NCBI RefSeq assembly: GCF_900289175.1
Contig: NZ_LT985747.1
Span: forward strand, 2,570,624 to 2,634,623
Reading direction: 5' to 3'
Length of the DNA: 64,000 bases
Origin: Paenibacillus faecalis
GTDB lineage: Bacteria > Bacillota > Bacilli > Paenibacillales > Paenibacillaceae
Part shown: piece after piece, positions 8,666-17,728 of the stretch
Position numbering within the stretch: the stretch's first letter is position 1
Layout: every line of letters begins with the position of its first letter
The notes under the pieces: model-generated
Told to the model about the DNA's origin: nothing
What the model saw: only the letters and a program-made list of their open reading frames with translations
Database searches by the model: none
Made by a program: the position numbers and the translations under genes

Positions 8666-10117
8666 TTATACTTTGAGATACTCTTTAATACCATTTACGA
8701 TGGCCTCAGCAACACGATTTTGAAATTCTTCATCAAACATTTGTGCTTCATCACCTTTGTTGCTCAAAAATCCGATTTCCAATAAAACCGCCGGCATATT
8801 TGTCTCTCTTGTCACATGAAGATTTTGCTTTTTGACACGACGATCTTTAAGTCCGGTCGCTTTGATCAAATGTTTATGTATAGTATTTGCAAGTTCGAGG
8901 CTGGCATCGCGTGTATATAACGTTTCTGTTCCATTCGGGCTGCTAGTACCGTGGCCGTTGCCGTGAATCGATACAAAGATATTCGAATTCAGGCGGTTTG
9001 CCAATTCTGACCGTTCGCTAAGACTAATGGTAGAATCATCCGTTCGAGTCATAACGACATCTATATCTTCCTCTTTTTGGAGCAGCGCTTCTACTTTCTG
9101 GGCGAGCGAAAGATTAAAATCCTTCTCATATTTCCCTGTAACACTAACTTTACCCGGAGCACTGCCGCCATGGCCTGCATCAATCACTACAACTTTATTG
9201 CCCGAATCGATCTGAGGTACAGGCACTGAATCCGCAGCACCGAGATCAATGAATATGAGACCTGAGTTGTCCGTAGAAACAGTATAATTCACAGGTGCTG
9301 TCAATTGTATTACGACACGTACGGTAGAAGGAGAATCACTAAATAATGAATACCGGATTTGGGACACTTCCGGATGCTCTGTAACTACCAGCTCTCCACT
9401 GTTCTGAGCGTTCATCATATGTTCAGTTCCGAAAATATTTGAAAATGCGGTATTCGGCAAATCTACGACAATACGATCAGGCCCTTTCAGCTGAAAAACT
9501 TTAGGTGTGACCCGGCTGCTCGTTGAAATCATCAACTGGTTCTCGCTAAAGCTGATTCCATCTACAGTAGCCAATATTTCTGGCTTGGGAGAAACAGCTG
9601 AACCCGTTGATTTACCCGGCGCCTTGTCTCCAGGCTTGGATGGTGTTGCTCCCCCATCCTGTCCCGAGCGGGAAGGCGGCTCATTTTCTCCTGATGACAG
9701 AAATACAGCCTTCATCTCGTTATCCCATCTCACGTTCATACCCATCTCGCTGCTTACGAAACGAAGCGGCACCAGCGTAGTATGTTTACTCAGCATAGGT
9801 GCGATATTCATACTTGCCTGTTGTCCGTCAATTTCTGCGCTCTTGCTTCCAATAAACATCTTAACCGTTGTATCGCTGTTTTTCACCGTTACAGATTGGC
9901 TAGCTTTATCCCATTTAACCTTAAAGCCAAGGTTCTCAGATACGACACGAATCGGGATCATAATGTTGTTGTTTACATTGGCAACCTTGACACCGGACGC
10001 CAAATTCAGCTGTTCCCCGTCCAAAAATATTTTGGCATCACCCGAGGAAGCTTCCCCTACATTTGGAAACGCTAGTAAAAAAACAATGAAAAACCCCAGC
10101 AAACTAAACTTCTTCAT
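8666..10117 (-). CDS. N-acetylmuramoyl-L-alanine amidase, copy 2
   Basis: The 483-residue paralogue of the 6335-7717 gene has the same architecture: signal peptide, copper-amine-oxidase-N-like stalk (about 28-140), Pro/Gly/Ser linker (about 145-180), AMIN domain (about 185-295) and Amidase_3 (from about 307). Catalytic and zinc residues are kept: DAGHGG, YEKDFNLSL, SIHGNGHG and LLEIGFLSN. Differences lie mainly in the linker and surface segments, so the duplication is old rather than recent. It is followed by a GerMN gene as in copy 1. Confidence 0.95.
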   Translation of the reverse strand: MKKFSLLGFFIVFLLAFPNVGEASSGDAKIFLDGEQLNLASGVKVANVNNNIMIPIRVVSENLGFKVKWDKASQSVTVKNSDTTVKMFIGSKSAEIDGQQASMNIAPMLSKHTTLVPLRFVSSEMGMNVRWDNEMKAVFLSSGENEPPSRSGQDGGATPSKPGDKAPGKSTGSAVSPKPEILATVDGISFSENQLMISTSSRVTPKVFQLKGPDRIVVDLPNTAFSNIFGTEHMMNAQNSGELVVTEHPEVSQIRYSLFSDSPSTVRVVIQLTAPVNYTVSTDNSGLIFIDLGAADSVPVPQIDSGNKVVVIDAGHGGSAPGKVSVTGKYEKDFNLSLAQKVEALLQKEEDIDVVMTRTDDSTISLSERSELANRLNSNIFVSIHGNGHGTSSPNGTETLYTRDASLELANTIHKHLIKATGLKDRRVKKQNLHVTRETNMPAVLLEIGFLSNKGDEAQMFDEEFQNRVAEAIVNGIKEYLKV

Positions 10118-10251
10118 GAATCCACCTCAACCATCTTATGTTTTTGCAAATGCAAACTCAGCGTTCCGCTACAGGCCACTCTCGGACATACCGCGATATC
10201 GAATGTTTCTCGCCCTATCAAAGAAGCTGTCTATTACATCCATAATATCAG

Positions 10252-10287
10252 AAAAAACTTCCATTTCCCACACCGGAAATGGAAGTT
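10252..10287 (-). terminator. Intrinsic terminator after leuCD
   Basis: A 13-bp perfect stem (AACTTCCATTTCC, arms 10256-10268 and 10275-10287) with a six-base loop precedes a T run on the minus strand, about 40 bases past the leuD stop. Confidence 0.93.
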
Positions 10288-10327
10288 TAATAATCTTGTA
10301 ACCTTTTGTAGAGTCAGCTGGCCTGCA

Positions 10328-10930
10328 TCAGGCGAACAAACGATCATGATGCCTCTTCTCGTAAGCATCAATTTTGCCTTCATGCTGAAGCGTCAAACCA
10401 ATGTCATCCAAACCTTGAAGCAAAAATTGACGACGATGCTCATCAAGGTCAAATTCAATATGCAAACCTTGTGCATCGGTAATGCTCTTGTTTTCCAGAT
10501 CCACGGTTAACTGATAGCCTTCTTGTGCTGTGGTGCGCTGAAACAAGTCTTCGACCTGCTCTTCTGAAAGCTTAATTGGCAAAATGCCGTTCTTAAAGCA
10601 GTTATTATAGAAAATATCAGCAAATGAAGGTGCAATAACGACCCTGAAGCCATAATCCAAAATCGCCCAAGGCGCATGTTCACGCGAAGAGCCACAGCCG
10701 AAATTCGCTCTGGAGATCAGTATGGAAGCCCCCTGATACCGAGGCTGATTTAATGAAAAACTGTCAATGACCTTTCCCTCTTCATCAAAACGCCATTCAT
10801 AAAACAGAAATTGTCCAAAACCAGTCCGTTCAATGCGCTTAAGAAACTGCTTAGGAATAATGGCATCCGTATCAACGTTAACCCGATCTACAGGCCCAAC
10901 GACCCCGGTTAATTTCGTAAATGCTTGCAT
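10328..10930 (-). CDS. leuD: 3-Isopropylmalate dehydratase small subunit
   Basis: The 200-residue small (swivel) subunit of isopropylmalate isomerase acts in leucine biosynthesis. The aconitase-swivel signature is visible: [12 protein letters not shown] near the N-terminus and [16 protein letters not shown] in the middle. It lies 20 bases downstream of leuC with a GGGGAGA ribosome site and is clearly co-transcribed with it. leuA and leuB are not in the window, so leuCD is detached from the rest of the leucine genes here. Confidence 0.97.
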   Translation of the reverse strand: MQAFTKLTGVVGPVDRVNVDTDAIIPKQFLKRIERTGFGQFLFYEWRFDEEGKVIDSFSLNQPRYQGASILISRANFGCGSSREHAPWAILDYGFRVVIAPSFADIFYNNCFKNGILPIKLSEEQVEDLFQRTTAQEGYQLTVDLENKSITDAQGLHIEFDLDEHRRQFLLQGLDDIGLTLQHEGKIDAYEKRHHDRLFA

Positions 10931-10950
10931 AGGTTTCTCCCCGTCCTTTC

Positions 10951-12375
10951 TTAGACTGCAGCTTCCTCGCTGACAAATTTCCAGTCACGCACATCGACAA
11001 ATCGACCCTTGACTGCAGCTGCGGCAGCCATTGCAGGCGATACAAGATGCGTTCTGCCGCCCCGTCCCTGACGACCTTCAAAGTTACGATTGGATGTAGA
11101 TGCACAGCGCTGACCTGGCTTCAGCACATCCGGATTCATCGCCAGACACATGCTGCATCCTGCTTCACGCCATTCAAAGCCCGCCTCAATAAAAATTTTA
11201 TCCAGCCCTTCCTTTTCGGCCTGAAGTTTTACACGTCCGGAACCAGGAACGACGATCGCCGTTACCTTGTCGGATACTTTATATCCTTTCGCTACAGCCG
11301 CCGCTGCACGAAGATCTTCAATGCGCCCGTTCGTACAGGAGCCGATAAAGACATAGTCAATCGGGATTTCAGACATAGGCGTTCCAGGTACAAGAGCCAT
11401 ATATTCCAATGCTTTCTCAGCAGCCTTGCGTTCATTTTCTGTCGCAAAATCAGCAGGGTCTGGTACAGCCGCCGAAATGTCGGTCCCCATCCCCGGGCTC
11501 GTTCCCCACGTCACTTGCGGAATGAGCGTTTCCACATCAAATTCCACAACAGCATCAAACTGAGCACCCTCATCGGTTACGAGCTCTTTCCATGCTTCAA
11601 CCCTGCGCTCAAAATCCTCTCCCTGCGGTACATGCTGACGCCCGCGAAGATAATTAAAAGTCGTTTCATCCGGTGCAATCATACCTGCACGAGCCCCGGC
11701 CTCGATCGACATATTGCATACGGTCATTCGCTCCTCCATCGTCAATTCGCGAATGGCATCACCTGTATATTCAATGACATATCCTGTAGCAAAATCCGTA
11801 CCGTACTTGGCAATCACGCCGAGGATCATATCCTTCGCGGTCACGCCAGGATTTCGTTTTCCTACAAAACGAACCTCCATCGTTTTGGCCTTCGCTTGCT
11901 GTAAACATTGTGTTGCCATGACATGCTCTACTTCACTTGTACCAATACCGAAAGCAAGGGCACCGAATGCGCCGTGCGTAGAAGTGTGGCTGTCTCCACA
12001 CACAATCGTTTTGCCAGGATGCGTTAAGCCAAGCTCTGGCCCCATAACATGAACCACACCCTGATCAACGGTATCAAGATCATACAGCGTCACGCCGAAG
12101 TCGCGGCAGTTCTGGGTCAGCGTATCGATCTGCTGTTTGGAGATCGGGTCGGTAATGTTGTATCGATCTTTCGTCGGAACGTTATGATCCATTGTAGCAA
12201 AAGTCAATTCGGGACGACGTACCTTGCGGCCGCTGAGACGAAGTCCTTCAAATGCCTGCGGTGAAGTCACTTCGTGAACTAAATGCAGGTCGATATACAA
12301 GATGCTGGGCTTCCCCTCTTCCTGATGAATGACGTGGTTATCCCAAATTTTTTCGAACATCGTCTTTTTACTCAT
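10951..12375 (-). CDS. leuC: 3-Isopropylmalate dehydratase large subunit
   Basis: The 474-residue large subunit carries the 4Fe-4S cluster and converts 2- to 3-isopropylmalate with LeuD. Cluster cysteines are in [10 protein letters not shown] and [26 protein letters not shown] and [13 protein letters not shown] are family hallmarks. The start is ATG 12375 or the adjacent ATG 12378, just after GGGGTGAAG. The GTG at 12384 lies inside that ribosome site. It is divergent from a LysR-type gene, and LysR-type boxes fill the gap, so LysR control of leuCD is a reasonable inference. Confidence 0.97.
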   Translation of the reverse strand: MSKKTMFEKIWDNHVIHQEEGKPSILYIDLHLVHEVTSPQAFEGLRLSGRKVRRPELTFATMDHNVPTKDRYNITDPISKQQIDTLTQNCRDFGVTLYDLDTVDQGVVHVMGPELGLTHPGKTIVCGDSHTSTHGAFGALAFGIGTSEVEHVMATQCLQQAKAKTMEVRFVGKRNPGVTAKDMILGVIAKYGTDFATGYVIEYTGDAIRELTMEERMTVCNMSIEAGARAGMIAPDETTFNYLRGRQHVPQGEDFERRVEAWKELVTDEGAQFDAVVEFDVETLIPQVTWGTSPGMGTDISAAVPDPADFATENERKAAEKALEYMALVPGTPMSEIPIDYVFIGSCTNGRIEDLRAAAAVAKGYKVSDKVTAIVVPGSGRVKLQAEKEGLDKIFIEAGFEWREAGCSMCLAMNPDVLKPGQRCASTSNRNFEGRQGRGGRTHLVSPAMAAAAAVKGRFVDVRDWKFVSEEAAV

Positions 12376-12497
12376 CATCTTCACCCCATTAATTCATTCG
12401 ATCCATGTGAAAAGAAGGAGATTCCCCTTCTGTTTCGATTGATTGTAATATATCATCTCCGGACTCATTGTTCCAAGATATAAAATCTATAAAAGCA

Positions 12498-12512
12498 ATA
12501 GGTAAAAACTAT
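12498..12512. promoter_or_regulatory. LysR-type T-N11-A box 1
   Basis: ATAGGTAAAAACTAT is a 15-base interrupted palindrome that fits the LysR-family T-N11-A rule. It lies midway between leuC and the divergent LysR gene and shares ATAGGTAA and CTAT with box 2. Confidence 0.5.
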
Positions 12513-12581
12513 AAGCTAAAATGCTTCATTCAACAGAATTCTACCTGGGATCTACAGCGTGATGAAGATTTTGTTCGTACT

Positions 12582-12600
12582 TTCCTATATAATATAGGAA
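12582..12600. promoter_or_regulatory. Perfect 9-1-9 palindrome in leuC/lysR gap
   Basis: TTCCTATAT-A-ATATAGGAA is a perfect inverted repeat that contains a TATAAT hexamer. It sits about 37 bases upstream of the regulator start and is a likely operator or promoter overlap. Confidence 0.5.
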
Positions 12601-12605
12601 TATTA

Positions 12606-12620
12606 ATAGGTAACGCCTAT
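12606..12620. promoter_or_regulatory. LysR-type T-N11-A box 2
   Basis: ATAGGTAACGCCTAT has the same spacing and outer bases as box 1. It lies immediately upstream of the GGAG ribosome site of the regulator, a position suited to autorepression. Confidence 0.5.
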
Positions 12621-12636
12621 AAATGGAGTGACTCAA

Positions 12637-13572
12637 ATGGAACTAAGACAGCTTCAATATACTTTACAGATCGCCGCAGACAAAAACTTTTCAAGAGCTG
12701 CTGAGAAACTGCACATTGCCCAGCCTTCACTCAGCCAGCAATTATCGAAACTGGAAAAAGAGCTTGGTGTATTGCTGTTCCAGCGTAATACAAGCACGGT
12801 TGAACTGACCCATGCAGGGGCAAGCTTTGTGGAACACGCTCAAAAAATTATGGATGCCGTTGAACAACTCCGTCAAGAAATGTCTGACATTTCACAGCTT
12901 CGTAAAGGAAAGGTCGTTGTCGGAAGCATGCCGATTACCGGCTCTCACTTGCTCCCAAGAGTGCTGCCAGCGTTTAAGCAATCCTATCCGGACATCGAGA
13001 TTACGTTGCTGGAAGACACCTCTTTGAATTTGGAGAAGCTGACTGCCAGCGGTAAAACTGACCTCAGCTTGCTGTCCCTTCCGCTTGTGGAACCGTCTCT
13101 TACGTGGATTCCCTTGGGTGAAGAGACAATCGATCTGGCTGTGCCTCCACAGCACCGCCTTGCCCTTCGAGCACAGAATCATCCTGGTGAGCCTGTTACC
13201 CTGCAAGAGCTTAAAGATGAATCATTTATCGTATTGAAAAAAGGACAAGGGTTTCGCAAACTGACCTTCGACCTGTGCCGGGATGCCGGCTTTGAGCCCC
13301 AAGTTGTTTTTGAAAGCAGCAACATCGAGACGATCCAGTCTCTGGTAGCAACAGGAATGGGTGTTACGCTTGTCCCCCACTTTATCGCACGGGCCAAGCG
13401 AAGCGAATTTATACCTGTTTTCTTGCCCCTTGCAGAGCCAGTTCCAAGCCGAACATTGGTTGTTGCCTATCGCAACGGGCGATATTTGTCCAAAGCTGCT
13501 GAGGCGTTCATCGAAACCTTTAAAGAGGTTATGAACGACCTCGCAACGGAAGGAAGCAAGGACAAATTGTAG
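12637..13572 (+). CDS. LysR-family transcriptional regulator
   Basis: This is a 311-residue LTTR. The N-terminal winged helix MELRQLQYTLQIA...FSRAAEKLHIAQPSLSQQLSKLEKELG is typical, followed by a two-lobe effector-binding domain (from about residue 90). The start is ATG 12637, eight bases after GGAG. The GTG nine bases earlier overlaps that ribosome site. It is transcribed away from leuCD, with two T-N11-A boxes and a palindrome between them, the usual arrangement for a LysR protein controlling its neighbour and itself. The effector is unknown. A role in leucine metabolism is only inferred from position. Confidence 0.9.
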   Translation: MELRQLQYTLQIAADKNFSRAAEKLHIAQPSLSQQLSKLEKELGVLLFQRNTSTVELTHAGASFVEHAQKIMDAVEQLRQEMSDISQLRKGKVVVGSMPITGSHLLPRVLPAFKQSYPDIEITLLEDTSLNLEKLTASGKTDLSLLSLPLVEPSLTWIPLGEETIDLAVPPQHRLALRAQNHPGEPVTLQELKDESFIVLKKGQGFRKLTFDLCRDAGFEPQVVFESSNIETIQSLVATGMGVTLVPHFIARAKRSEFIPVFLPLAEPVPSRTLVVAYRNGRYLSKAAEAFIETFKEVMNDLATEGSKDKL

Positions 13573-13606
13573 TCACTAGCCAAAATGACGATCATTTAAA
13601 CAAGAA

Positions 13607-13687
13607 AAAGAGACTGACATTCGGAAGGATTCGATCCCTGCTTTGGCAAAGAACACATCTTGCCCACCGAAGGCAGCCTCTTTTTTT
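13607..13687 (+). terminator. Terminator-like hairpin after the LysR gene, probably bidirectional
   Basis: AAAGAGACTGACATTCGG near 13608-13625 pairs, with small bulges, to CCGAAGGCAGCCTCTTT, and a run of T follows. The loop is long (about 40 bases). The opposite strand also ends in a T-rich run, so it could serve the convergent small gene as well. Confidence 0.55.
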
Positions 13688-13696
13688 CAATAACTG

Positions 13697-13882
13697 TTAT
13701 TTGCGTAAATTATGCTTATCGATCAGTCGGTTCTGTTGATCCACGTTTCGGGACGTATCCTGAACGGATGCATCAAATCCATTGTTCTCCCCGACGACAT
13801 CTTCTACAAAGTCCCGAAACTGATCCTTTTGTTCTTTTGAACTTTCCGCATTGCTGTAGTTCTCTTTGTCCTTATTAGCCAT
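13697..13882 (-). CDS. Small hydrophilic protein of unknown function
   Basis: The 61-residue, highly charged, Asn/Asp/Gln/Lys-rich protein has no Cys and no hydrophobic stretch. I do not recognise it. It is supported by an excellent ribosome site (AAGGAGG, eight bases before ATG 13882) and an isolated position between the LysR terminator and the proBAC leader. Composition resembles small sporulation or stress proteins of spore formers, but that is only a resemblance. Confidence 0.6.
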   Translation of the reverse strand: MANKDKENYSNAESSKEQKDQFRDFVEDVVGENNGFDASVQDTSRNVDQQNRLIDKHNLRK

Positions 13883-13986
13883 CACATCAACCTCCTTGAT
13901 CGGGATTAAAAGTAGTATACCCGCTCAGCCAAAGATGAAACCGTCACTTCTGCCATTTATCATGATGGAGAATCTAAGGTTTTTCT

Positions 13987-14015
13987 TTGAAATCAATGTA
14001 TGCTTGTGGTATTCT
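13987..14015 (+). promoter_or_regulatory. Promoter of the proBAC T-box transcript
   Basis: TTGAAA (13987-13992) and TATTCT (14010-14015) are separated by 17 bases, with an extended TG element before the -10. Transcription would start near 14022, just upstream of the T-box stem I. Confidence 0.7.
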
Positions 14016-14021
14016 TTCAAG

Positions 14022-14275
14022 TAGTATTCGAATACGATAGACTAAACGTGATGACGGGACCAGTAAGAAAGATCTTGACATGATCAGAGAGCAAATTCCA
14101 CGGGCTGCAAGAATTTGCCATGCCAGCTTTCCGAATCCTACCCCCGAACGGCTGGCCCTAACAGGCCGGACAGTGCCTTCTGTTACAAGGCTCAAGCCGG
14201 GTGAGTTTTTCATCAATAAAGGTGGTACCGCGGAAGTCAACTTTCGTCCTTTGCACTAAGGATGAAAGTTTTTTT
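14022..14275 (+). ncRNA. T-box riboswitch, proline-type, controlling proBAC
   Basis: The antiterminator hallmark AAAGGTGGTACCGCGG lies at 14218-14233. Stem I features are visible upstream: GATGA, AGTA, an AGAG segment, a GGGCTGCAAG distal loop, and the specifier side GAAT-CCT-A with CCT (Pro) at 14137-14139. The T in TGGT predicts pairing with discriminator A, as in bacterial tRNA-Pro. A terminator (arms 14239-14251 and 14259-14270, then seven T) follows. Uncharged tRNA-Pro should stabilise the antiterminator and switch on proline synthesis. The specifier assignment is by eye. Confidence 0.92.
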
Positions 14276-14276
14276 G
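14239..14276 (+). terminator. T-box regulated terminator
   Basis: AACTTTCGTCCTT pairs with AAGGATGAAAGTT and is followed by a T run. It lies just after the antiterminator box and 45 bases before proB. Confidence 0.93.
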
Positions 14277-14320
14277 TTTTAGAATACAAGAATTAACATC
14301 ATACAGAGGAAGTGATAACG

Positions 14321-15424
14321 ATGGCATCACGCATCGTTGTAAAAATCGGAAGCAGCTCGTTAACGAGTGCCGAGGGTGGTTTGAACATTGATGCCATTAA
14401 CTTTTATGCGGCAGAACTGGCAGCCCTTCGGGAAGCAGGACACGAAGTGCTGCTCGTATCCTCAGGCGCTGTTGCCGCGGGATTCCGCAAAATCGGCTAT
14501 CCGTTTCGTCCCCGTCTGCTGCATGAGAAGCAAGCGGCCGCCGCTGTCGGACAGTCCTTGCTCATGACATCATATCAGAATGCTTTTGAAGACAGAGGTT
14601 ACATCGCAGCGCAAATCTTGTTGACCCGAGCGGACTTTGCCAGCCGAAAACGAATGAACAATGCCAACATGACGATCGATGAGCTGCTGAAGCAGGGTGT
14701 CATTCCCATCATTAATGAGAACGACACTGTATCCATCGACGAGCTCAAGTTTGGCGATAATGATACGCTGTCTGCACTTGTGGCCAACCTGGTTCGAGCC
14801 TGCCAGCTTATTATTTTGACGGACACCGACGGACTTTATACCGCCGATCCGCGAACAACTCCTCATGCAGTTCGTTTTGAAGAAATTGAAGAAATCACTG
14901 ACGAGATCTACGCGCTTGCAGGAGGCGCCGGATCAAGTGTAGGAACCGGCGGGATGAGATCCAAGCTTGATGCTGCCAAAATCGCTATGCGCGGCGGAGT
15001 TCCTGTTTTTATTGGCAAAGCGGACAACGACGGCGACCTGATATCCATTATGAACAACAGCGGCAAAGGCACCTATTTCGCCACTCAGCTTTCCTCCCTT
15101 CCCGTGAAGAAACAATGGCTGGGATTTATGTCTTCCCCGATCGGGCGAATTATCGTGGATGACGGCGCGGAAGAAGCGCTTCTGCACGGCGGTCACAGCC
15201 TTCTGCCCGTCGGTGTCAAAAATGTGGAAGGAAGCTTTCAAGCCGGAGACGTTGTCGAGGTAATGAACAGCAACAACGAAAAACTTGGACGAGGTATCGT
15301 CAATTATGACATGGAACAGCTACAAACCATTCGCGGTCTGCCCAGCAGTCATGTCATTTCTGCAATCGGTGAAGTTCACCGACTCGAGGTTATACACCGT
15401 GATGAATGGATAACGTTAAAATAA
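14321..15424 (+). CDS. proB: Glutamate 5-kinase
   Basis: First enzyme of proline synthesis, phosphorylating glutamate. It has 367 residues: an amino-acid-kinase domain (VVKIGSSSL at the start, VSSGAVAAG, NENDTVSIDELKFGDND, TDTDGLYTADPR) followed by a C-terminal PUA domain from about residue 275. The start is ATG 14321. A GTG at 14312 overlaps the AGAGGAAG ribosome site. It is the first gene of proBAC and is controlled by the upstream T-box. Confidence 0.97.
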   Translation: MASRIVVKIGSSSLTSAEGGLNIDAINFYAAELAALREAGHEVLLVSSGAVAAGFRKIGYPFRPRLLHEKQAAAAVGQSLLMTSYQNAFEDRGYIAAQILLTRADFASRKRMNNANMTIDELLKQGVIPIINENDTVSIDELKFGDNDTLSALVANLVRACQLIILTDTDGLYTADPRTTPHAVRFEEIEEITDEIYALAGGAGSSVGTGGMRSKLDAAKIAMRGGVPVFIGKADNDGDLISIMNNSGKGTYFATQLSSLPVKKQWLGFMSSPIGRIIVDDGAEEALLHGGHSLLPVGVKNVEGSFQAGDVVEVMNSNNEKLGRGIVNYDMEQLQTIRGLPSSHVISAIGEVHRLEVIHRDEWITLK

Positions 15425-15449
15425 AAACCATTGATTGGAGGAAGAAACC

Positions 15450-16697
15450 ATGAGTGAAGTAAGAAGTAAGGCAGGGCTTGCAAAAAGTGTGGCCTCTGTA
15501 TTAAACAAACTGAACACCACTCAAAAAAACGAGGCTCTCTTGGCGATGGCTGATGCGCTTTCCAACCGTTCTGCAGACATTATGGAAGCTAACGCCGAAG
15601 ATCTTCGCCGCGGTAAAGAGCAGGGAATTTCCTCTGCCTTGCTTGACCGTCTCGCTTTGAATGAAGCCAGAATCGAAGGGATTGCCGAGGGACTGCGTCA
15701 AATCGTACAACTGCCTGACCCGATCGGCGATACCCTTGAAGTCATTGAACGTCCGAACGGACTCCATATTACCAAACTTCGGGTGCCGCTCGGGGTGATC
15801 GGTATTATCTATGAAGCGCGTCCGAACGTAACGGTTGATGCGGCAGGCCTATGTCTTAAATCCGGCAATGCGGTTGTTTTGCGCGGTGGTTCCTCCGCTC
15901 TCTCCTCCAACCGCAAGATCGTAAAAGTGCTGCACGAGGCCATGACTCATACCGCACTTCCCAAAGATGCACTGCAGCTTATTGAAGATCCTAACCGATC
16001 TTCGGTTGACGAAATGCTGAAGTTAAACGGTCTGCTCGATGTCATCATCCCTCGCGGCGGCAGCTCGCTCATTCAGAATGTCGTAATGAACGCAACCGTA
16101 CCAGTCATTGAAACAGGTGCGGGCATCTGTCATACGTTTATCGATGCGTCTGCCGATCCTGATATGGCTGAAGCCATCAGCATCAATGCCAAAGTACAGC
16201 GTCCGTCCGTATGCAATGCGATGGAAACGCTGCTGCTTCATCAGGATTTTGCGAAGACAAATTTGGAAAAACTTGCAGATAAGCTCCGGGAATTCAATGT
16301 GGAGATAAAAGGCTGCGAAGAAACTGTCAAAATCGTTCCTTGGGCGTCCTTGGCCTCCTCAGCAGACTATGCAACGGAATACAATGACTTTGTTCTTAAC
16401 GTCAAGGTGGTTCATAGTGTGGACGAAGCCTTGGAGCATATCGCAGCCTATGGAACGAAGCATTCCGAATGCATCGTTACAGAATCAAAAGACAATGCAG
16501 AACGATTTTTGCAAGGTGTTGACGCTGCGGCCGTATATCACAATGCTTCCACCCGCTTTACCGATGGTTTCGAATTCGGTTTCGGAGCGGAAATCGGCAT
16601 CAGCACACAAAAGCTTCACGCCCGCGGGCCGATGGGGCTGCCAGCCCTTACGTCCACCAAATATGTCATTCATGGCAATGGTCAAATAAGAGATTAA
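15450..16697 (+). CDS. proA: Gamma-glutamyl phosphate reductase
   Basis: Second step of proline synthesis, reducing glutamyl-5-phosphate to the semialdehyde with NADPH. The 415-residue aldehyde-dehydrogenase-fold protein has RVPLGVIGIIYEARPNVT, LRGGSSALSSNR, and the catalytic Cys in QRPSVCNAMETLL. The start is ATG 15450, eight bases after GGAGG. The gene lies 25 bases downstream of proB and 21 bases upstream of proC. Confidence 0.97.
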   Translation: MSEVRSKAGLAKSVASVLNKLNTTQKNEALLAMADALSNRSADIMEANAEDLRRGKEQGISSALLDRLALNEARIEGIAEGLRQIVQLPDPIGDTLEVIERPNGLHITKLRVPLGVIGIIYEARPNVTVDAAGLCLKSGNAVVLRGGSSALSSNRKIVKVLHEAMTHTALPKDALQLIEDPNRSSVDEMLKLNGLLDVIIPRGGSSLIQNVVMNATVPVIETGAGICHTFIDASADPDMAEAISINAKVQRPSVCNAMETLLLHQDFAKTNLEKLADKLREFNVEIKGCEETVKIVPWASLASSADYATEYNDFVLNVKVVHSVDEALEHIAAYGTKHSECIVTESKDNAERFLQGVDAAAVYHNASTRFTDGFEFGFGAEIGISTQKLHARGPMGLPALTSTKYVIHGNGQIRD

Positions 16698-16718
16698 TCC
16701 AAGAAGGAGGAACTACAT

Positions 16719-17588
16719 ATGTGTACATCTCCCCAGAATCGGCCTTTGATTGAAAAGGCAATCACCTTTTACGGCGCCGGCTCTATGGCCGAAGCTATTG
16801 TACAAGGTCTCGTAAGCCGATCAGTTATGCGACCTGAAGATATTACGATGCTGAATCGAAGCAACTCTGTACGCTTACAGGAACTGAAAGAGCGCTATCA
16901 TGTAAAGGTCAGCAATGATGTCCAAGAGAAGATGGATATTCTTCGTCATTCTCCGGTTATCGTGCTTGCCATGAAGCCTAAAGAGGCAGCTAAAGCTTTA
17001 AAAGAACTCGGCCCGCTTCTGTCCGATGATCAGCTGCTCGTTTCTGTCATTGCAGGGCTATCCATTGAGACAGCCCATAATCTTCTTGGCAAAAAACAAC
17101 CGCTTGCACGCACGATGCCGAACACCTCCAGTTCCATTGGAATGGGAACAACCGGCATCTCCTTTTCGAAAAATATAGATAATGCGATGCGGCAACTGGT
17201 ACTAACCCTGTTTGAAGCGGTCGGAAATGTAATGGTTATTGAAGAAGATAAAATGGACATTCTGACAGGCATTTCCGGAAGCGGTCCGGCTTACTTCTAC
17301 TATTTGATGGAAGCGATGACTGCTGCCGGTATCCGGGGCGGACTTACAGCTGATCAAAGCAGAGAGCTTACGCTTCAGACAATCTTGGGGGCTGCCCGCA
17401 TGGTGCAGGTTACAGGCGAACATCCTTCCGTCTTACGGGCCAAGATCACTTCTCCGAACGGGTCAACACAAGCTGCTCTTGAAAGACTGGATCAAGGGGA
17501 CTTTTTCGAAACGGTCATCTCGGCTGTTAATCGTTGTGTCGAGCGGTCCCGCGAAATGGGTGCTGTGCTGAAAGAACAAACTTCATAG
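16719..17588 (+). CDS. proC: Pyrroline-5-carboxylate reductase
   Basis: Last step of proline synthesis. The 289-residue product has an N-terminal Rossmann fold (ITFYGAGSMAEAIVQGL) and the C-terminal dimerisation signature GISGSGPAYFYYLMEAM...TSPNGSTQAALE. A strong AAGGAGG precedes ATG. With proB and proA it makes the full pathway from glutamate in one T-box-controlled operon. Confidence 0.96.
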   Translation: MCTSPQNRPLIEKAITFYGAGSMAEAIVQGLVSRSVMRPEDITMLNRSNSVRLQELKERYHVKVSNDVQEKMDILRHSPVIVLAMKPKEAAKALKELGPLLSDDQLLVSVIAGLSIETAHNLLGKKQPLARTMPNTSSSIGMGTTGISFSKNIDNAMRQLVLTLFEAVGNVMVIEEDKMDILTGISGSGPAYFYYLMEAMTAAGIRGGLTADQSRELTLQTILGAARMVQVTGEHPSVLRAKITSPNGSTQAALERLDQGDFFETVISAVNRCVERSREMGAVLKEQTS

Positions 17589-17728
17589 CTGAAGAGGGGC
17601 CGTTAGCGGGGCCTAGCGATCAATGATGGATCAGGCAGGTCCCTTTAAAAATGCCAAACGCCTGGTCTCAAGCCAGCTAGCCAAGTCTTTTCATCATTAA
17701 GAAACGATCATGAAAGGGTTATGACAGG

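Noticed and set aside
9507-10301. Plus-strand frame opposite amidase copy 2
   Set aside because: It is antisense to a well-supported gene and crosses its promoter side without its own signals.
11047-11904. Long plus-strand frame opposite leuC
   Set aside because: It is a shadow of leuC with Cys/Arg/His-rich composition and no ribosome site or recognisable domain.
13974-14240. Minus-strand frame within the proBAC leader
   Set aside because: The region is a T-box RNA read on the other strand. The frame has no ribosome site.
17589-17728. Possible riboswitch between proC and the SdpI-like gene
   Set aside because: Several short inverted repeats exist but no known riboswitch core or terminator with a T tail could be matched.
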